The notes under the pieces: model-generated
Database searches by the model: none
What the model saw: only the letters and a program-made list of their open reading frames with translations
What the model was told of the DNA's origin: nothing
Program-made: the position numbers and the translations under genes
Part shown: positions 5,213 through 7,347 of the stretch, one piece after another
How positions within the stretch are numbered: the stretch's first letter is position 1
Layout of the letters: every line of letters begins with the position of its first letter
Assembly: GCA_002429115.1 (NCBI GenBank)
Contig: DIYS01000248.1
Coordinates: forward strand, 1 to 7,347
Source of the DNA: Saccharicrinis sp. UBA6048
GTDB lineage: Bacteria; Bacteroidota; Bacteroidia; Bacteroidales; Marinilabiliaceae
Direction: 5' to 3'
Length of the DNA stretch: 7,347 bases

Positions 5213-6829
5213 ATGGAAGTAGTAAAATCAATGGTAGACATAAGCAAGTATGGTATTTCAAATGCAATTGAAATAATTTATAATCCTTCTTATGAAGAAT
5301 TGTTTTCGGAAGAAACAAAATCAGAATTAGAAGGATTTGAAAAAGCATACATTACAAAAACAGGTGCAGTCAATGTTCTGACTGGCAAATTCACCGGTCG
5401 TTCCCCTAAGGATAAATACATTGTTAAAGACGAAATTACTAAGGACTCTGTTTGGTGGACATCAGAACATGCACCCAATGACAACAAACCAGTACCTCCT
5501 GAAACCTGGCAAACAATAAAAAAAGATGTATGTCAGCAACTTTCAGGCAAGAAACTATATGTGGTTGACACATTTTGCGGTGCCAACACTAATAGTCGAT
5601 TGAAAGTTCGTTTTATAATGGAGGTGGCCTGGCAAGCACACTTTGTAAAAAACATGTTTATCAGACCTACTAAAGAACAACTGGCCAACTATGGCGAACC
5701 TGATTTTGTTGTTCTGAATGCCTCAAAAATGACCAATACCAACTGGAAAGAACAAGGATTAAACTCTGAAGTTTTTACCATGTTCAACCTTAGTGAGCGC
5801 ATGCAAATTATTGGTGGCACCTGGTATGGTGGCGAAATGAAAAAAGGTATTTTTTCAATGATGAACTATTACCTGCCACTTAAGGGCATGGCATCGATGC
5901 ACTGCTCTGCCAACAAAGGCAAAAATGGTGATGTAGCAATTTTCTTCGGCCTTTCAGGCACAGGAAAAACAACTCTATCTACCGACCCTAAGAGAGAGCT
6001 GATTGGCGATGATGAGCATGGCTGGGATAACGATGGAATTTTCAACTTTGAAGGCGGTTGTTATGCAAAAACAATCAACCTGGATAAGGATAGCGAACCT
6101 GATATTTACAATGCAATTCGCAGGAATGCGCTTTTAGAGAATGTTAGCGCAGACAATTCTGGCGAAATAGATTTTGCCGACAACTCAGTTACTGAAAACA
6201 CTCGAGTTTCATACCCTATTAATCACATTGACAACATTGTTAAACCCATTTCTAAAGCAGGCCATGCAAATAAAGTTATATTCCTTACTGCTGATGCATT
6301 TGGTGTAATGCCTCCTGTATCAAAATTAAGCCCTGAACAGATGCAATACCATTTCCTTTCAGGATTTACTGCAAAGCTAGCAGGAACAGAACTTGGTATC
6401 AAGGAACCAAAGCCAACTTTCTCTGCTTGTTTTGGCGAAGCATTCTTATCGCTCCACCCAACGCAATATGCAAAAGAGCTGGTTAAGAAAATGAATGCAC
6501 ATAATACAGATGCGTATTTAGTAAACACAGGATGGAATGGTACTGGAAAGCGCATCTCTATAAAAGATACACGTGCAATTATTGACAACATTTTAGATGG
6601 ATCAATTGAAAATGAAGAAACTAAGGTAATTCCAATTTTCAACCTGGAAGTACCAACTTCACTTCAAAATGTAAATCCTGATATCCTGGACCCAAGAGAT
6701 ACTTATAACAATAAGGAGGAATGGGAACAGAGAGCAATTGATTTAGCAAAGAAGTTTAAAAATAACTTTAAGAAATACACTGATAATCAAGAGGGCAAAG
6801 AGCTTGAAAAAGCAGGTCCGACTATTTAA
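5213..6829 (+). CDS. pckA: Phosphoenolpyruvate carboxykinase (ATP)
   Basis: This cytosolic enzyme interconverts oxaloacetate + ATP and PEP + CO2 + ADP. It is gluconeogenic in respiring bacteria and often runs in the carboxylating, ATP-yielding direction in succinate-forming Bacteroidota. The 538 residues are full length. Seen in order: GRSPKDKY (62-69, substrate Arg63), YGGEMKKGIFS (205-215, Lys211), Met229-His230, the P-loop GLSGTGKTT (246-254, Lys252), the kinase-2 metal motif IGDDEHGW (264-271, Asp267), Arg331 in NTRVSYP, and GWNGTGKRISIK near 440-451. These residues keep a constant offset of two from the E. coli enzyme (Arg65, Lys213, His232, Lys254, Asp269, Arg333), so this is the ATP-type and not the GTP-type enzyme. 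A second ATG at 5231 (MVDISKYG) is a plausible alternative start giving 532 residues, because relatives begin close to the SKYG motif. No Shine-Dalgarno precedes either. A long AT-rich leader lies upstream and a strong terminator downstream. Confidence 0.97.
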   Translation: MEVVKSMVDISKYGISNAIEIIYNPSYEELFSEETKSELEGFEKAYITKTGAVNVLTGKFTGRSPKDKYIVKDEITKDSVWWTSEHAPNDNKPVPPETWQTIKKDVCQQLSGKKLYVVDTFCGANTNSRLKVRFIMEVAWQAHFVKNMFIRPTKEQLANYGEPDFVVLNASKMTNTNWKEQGLNSEVFTMFNLSERMQIIGGTWYGGEMKKGIFSMMNYYLPLKGMASMHCSANKGKNGDVAIFFGLSGTGKTTLSTDPKRELIGDDEHGWDNDGIFNFEGGCYAKTINLDKDSEPDIYNAIRRNALLENVSADNSGEIDFADNSVTENTRVSYPINHIDNIVKPISKAGHANKVIFLTADAFGVMPPVSKLSPEQMQYHFLSGFTAKLAGTELGIKEPKPTFSACFGEAFLSLHPTQYAKELVKKMNAHNTDAYLVNTGWNGTGKRISIKDTRAIIDNILDGSIENEETKVIPIFNLEVPTSLQNVNPDILDPRDTYNNKEEWEQRAIDLAKKFKNNFKKYTDNQEGKELEKAGPTI

Positions 6830-6852
6830 TCTCCACCATTTTATATACCAGG

Positions 6853-6883
6853 AAAGCACTTTGAATTATCAAGGTGCTTTTTT
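6853..6883 (+). terminator. Strong intrinsic terminator after pckA
   Basis: A 12-pair stem (6853-6864 with 6869-6880, one T·G pair) with the tetraloop ATTA ends in six T residues (6878-6883), starting 24 bases after the pckA stop. The A-rich 5' flank mirrored by the T-run is not extensive enough to suggest a strong terminator for the opposite strand. Confidence 0.9.
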
Positions 6884-7066
6884 GTACATTTCTATTTTTC
6901 ATTTGGCACAGTTATTGATAAGACTTGTTTGTAATTAATAACCAAGCAGGTTAGCTTTTAAACAAAGATTTACACTCTAGAGAAATATCGTTATTGATTG
7001 TTAAAAACGTAACCTTTATCAATTAAAACAGTACATTAGTCAAAATTACATTAAAATTGTATAGCT

Positions 7067-7294
7067 ATGAATCTTAGAATTACATCAAAGGCGAAAAATA
7101 AGCAGATTACATTTTTAATTGCATTGGATAACTTCATTACGAAACGCAATAACAACCAGGCGACCAATATACTGCAACGTTTAAATAAATATATTGCTCG
7201 CAAAAAACCTGAATTCAGTTTTATTGCTAAAGAAGGTCAGGGTAATTGCGTAGAGTTATACAACGACAATAATCTGATTGCTTATTACGCATAA
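7067..7294 (+). CDS. Unrecognised 75-residue protein
   Basis: I do not recognise this small protein. It has no signal peptide or membrane segment, and is basic in its first two thirds (many Lys/Arg/Asn). Residues about 14-45 (including FLIALDNF and NNNQATNILQRLNKYIAR) could form two amphipathic helices, followed by a probable beta-rich end, FSFIAKEGQGNCVELY to LIAYYA (about 51-75). Codon choice resembles the neighbouring genes and the reading frame begins at an ATG preceded by an AT-rich leader, which favours a real gene; no Shine-Dalgarno is seen, as elsewhere in the window. It stands alone between the pckA terminator (183 bases upstream) and the window's end, in the same direction as pckA. 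A short frame of this size can occur by chance in AT-rich DNA, so conservation across relatives would be decisive. No function is proposed. Confidence 0.55.
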   Translation: MNLRITSKAKNKQITFLIALDNFITKRNNNQATNILQRLNKYIARKKPEFSFIAKEGQGNCVELYNDNNLIAYYA

Positions 7295-7347
7295 TCTTAA
7301 ACACTGGTGGTTTTCAGAGTATAATTAGATAAAACGGAGCTTACCCA

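Noticed and set aside
5112..5348. Minus-strand 78-residue frame rich in Leu/Ile/Phe, overlapping the pckA start
   Set aside because: Its hydrophobic look comes from reading AT-rich DNA. Part of it is antisense to the conserved pckA N-terminus and no minus-strand start signals are visible.
6223..6642. Minus-strand 139-residue frame inside pckA
   Set aside because: It is antisense to the conserved catalytic C-terminal part of pckA, whose protein motifs explain the sequence.

Overview
The window looks like ordinary chromosomal DNA from a member of the Bacteroidota, probably an anaerobic or facultative fermenter near the Bacteroidales/Marinilabiliales; the genus cannot be told from the sequence. 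Reasons: AT-rich DNA, starts without Shine-Dalgarno sequences but with A-rich leaders, octamers matching the Bacteroidota -7 element TAnnTTTG, an exported DUF2807 (GIN-domain) protein, and the N-terminal style of the fumarase, Ogt and PEP carboxykinase proteins.

Layout. Two genes run leftwards: a sodium-coupled alanine/glycine-type symporter (873-2234) and, 64 bases downstream of it, a secreted beta-helical DUF2807 protein (119-808) closed by a hairpin terminator (62-89). A 292-base divergent intergenic region (2235-2526) with candidate promoter elements and two small inverted repeats separates them from four rightward genes: class I fumarase (2527-4131), a methylated-DNA--protein-cysteine methyltransferase of the Ogt type (4231-4761), ATP-dependent PEP carboxykinase (5213-6829) and an unrecognised 75-residue protein (7067-7294). 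Strong intrinsic terminators follow fumarase (13-pair stem) and pckA (12-pair stem), and a weaker one lies about 130 bases after ogt, so the rightward genes look mostly like single-gene units. The 451 bases before pckA hold no gene I can support.

Function. In fermenting Bacteroidota, PEP carboxykinase can run towards oxaloacetate while conserving ATP. Malate dehydrogenase and fumarase then carry carbon to fumarate, the acceptor that yields succinate. With amino acids as carbon source (the symporter would bring in alanine or glycine) the same two enzymes could serve gluconeogenesis. Their closeness here is suggestive only, since terminators separate them. Ogt is DNA repair and the DUF2807 protein is envelope or exported; neither is clearly tied to this metabolism.

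I found no mobile element, CRISPR array, RNA gene or sign of a new system. The points most worth a second look are the 18-21-residue repeat of the DUF2807 protein with mixed serine codon families, the inverted repeats around the presumed fumarase promoter, two starts that need shortening (fumarase, ogt), the long leader of pckA, and the orphan small gene at the right end.
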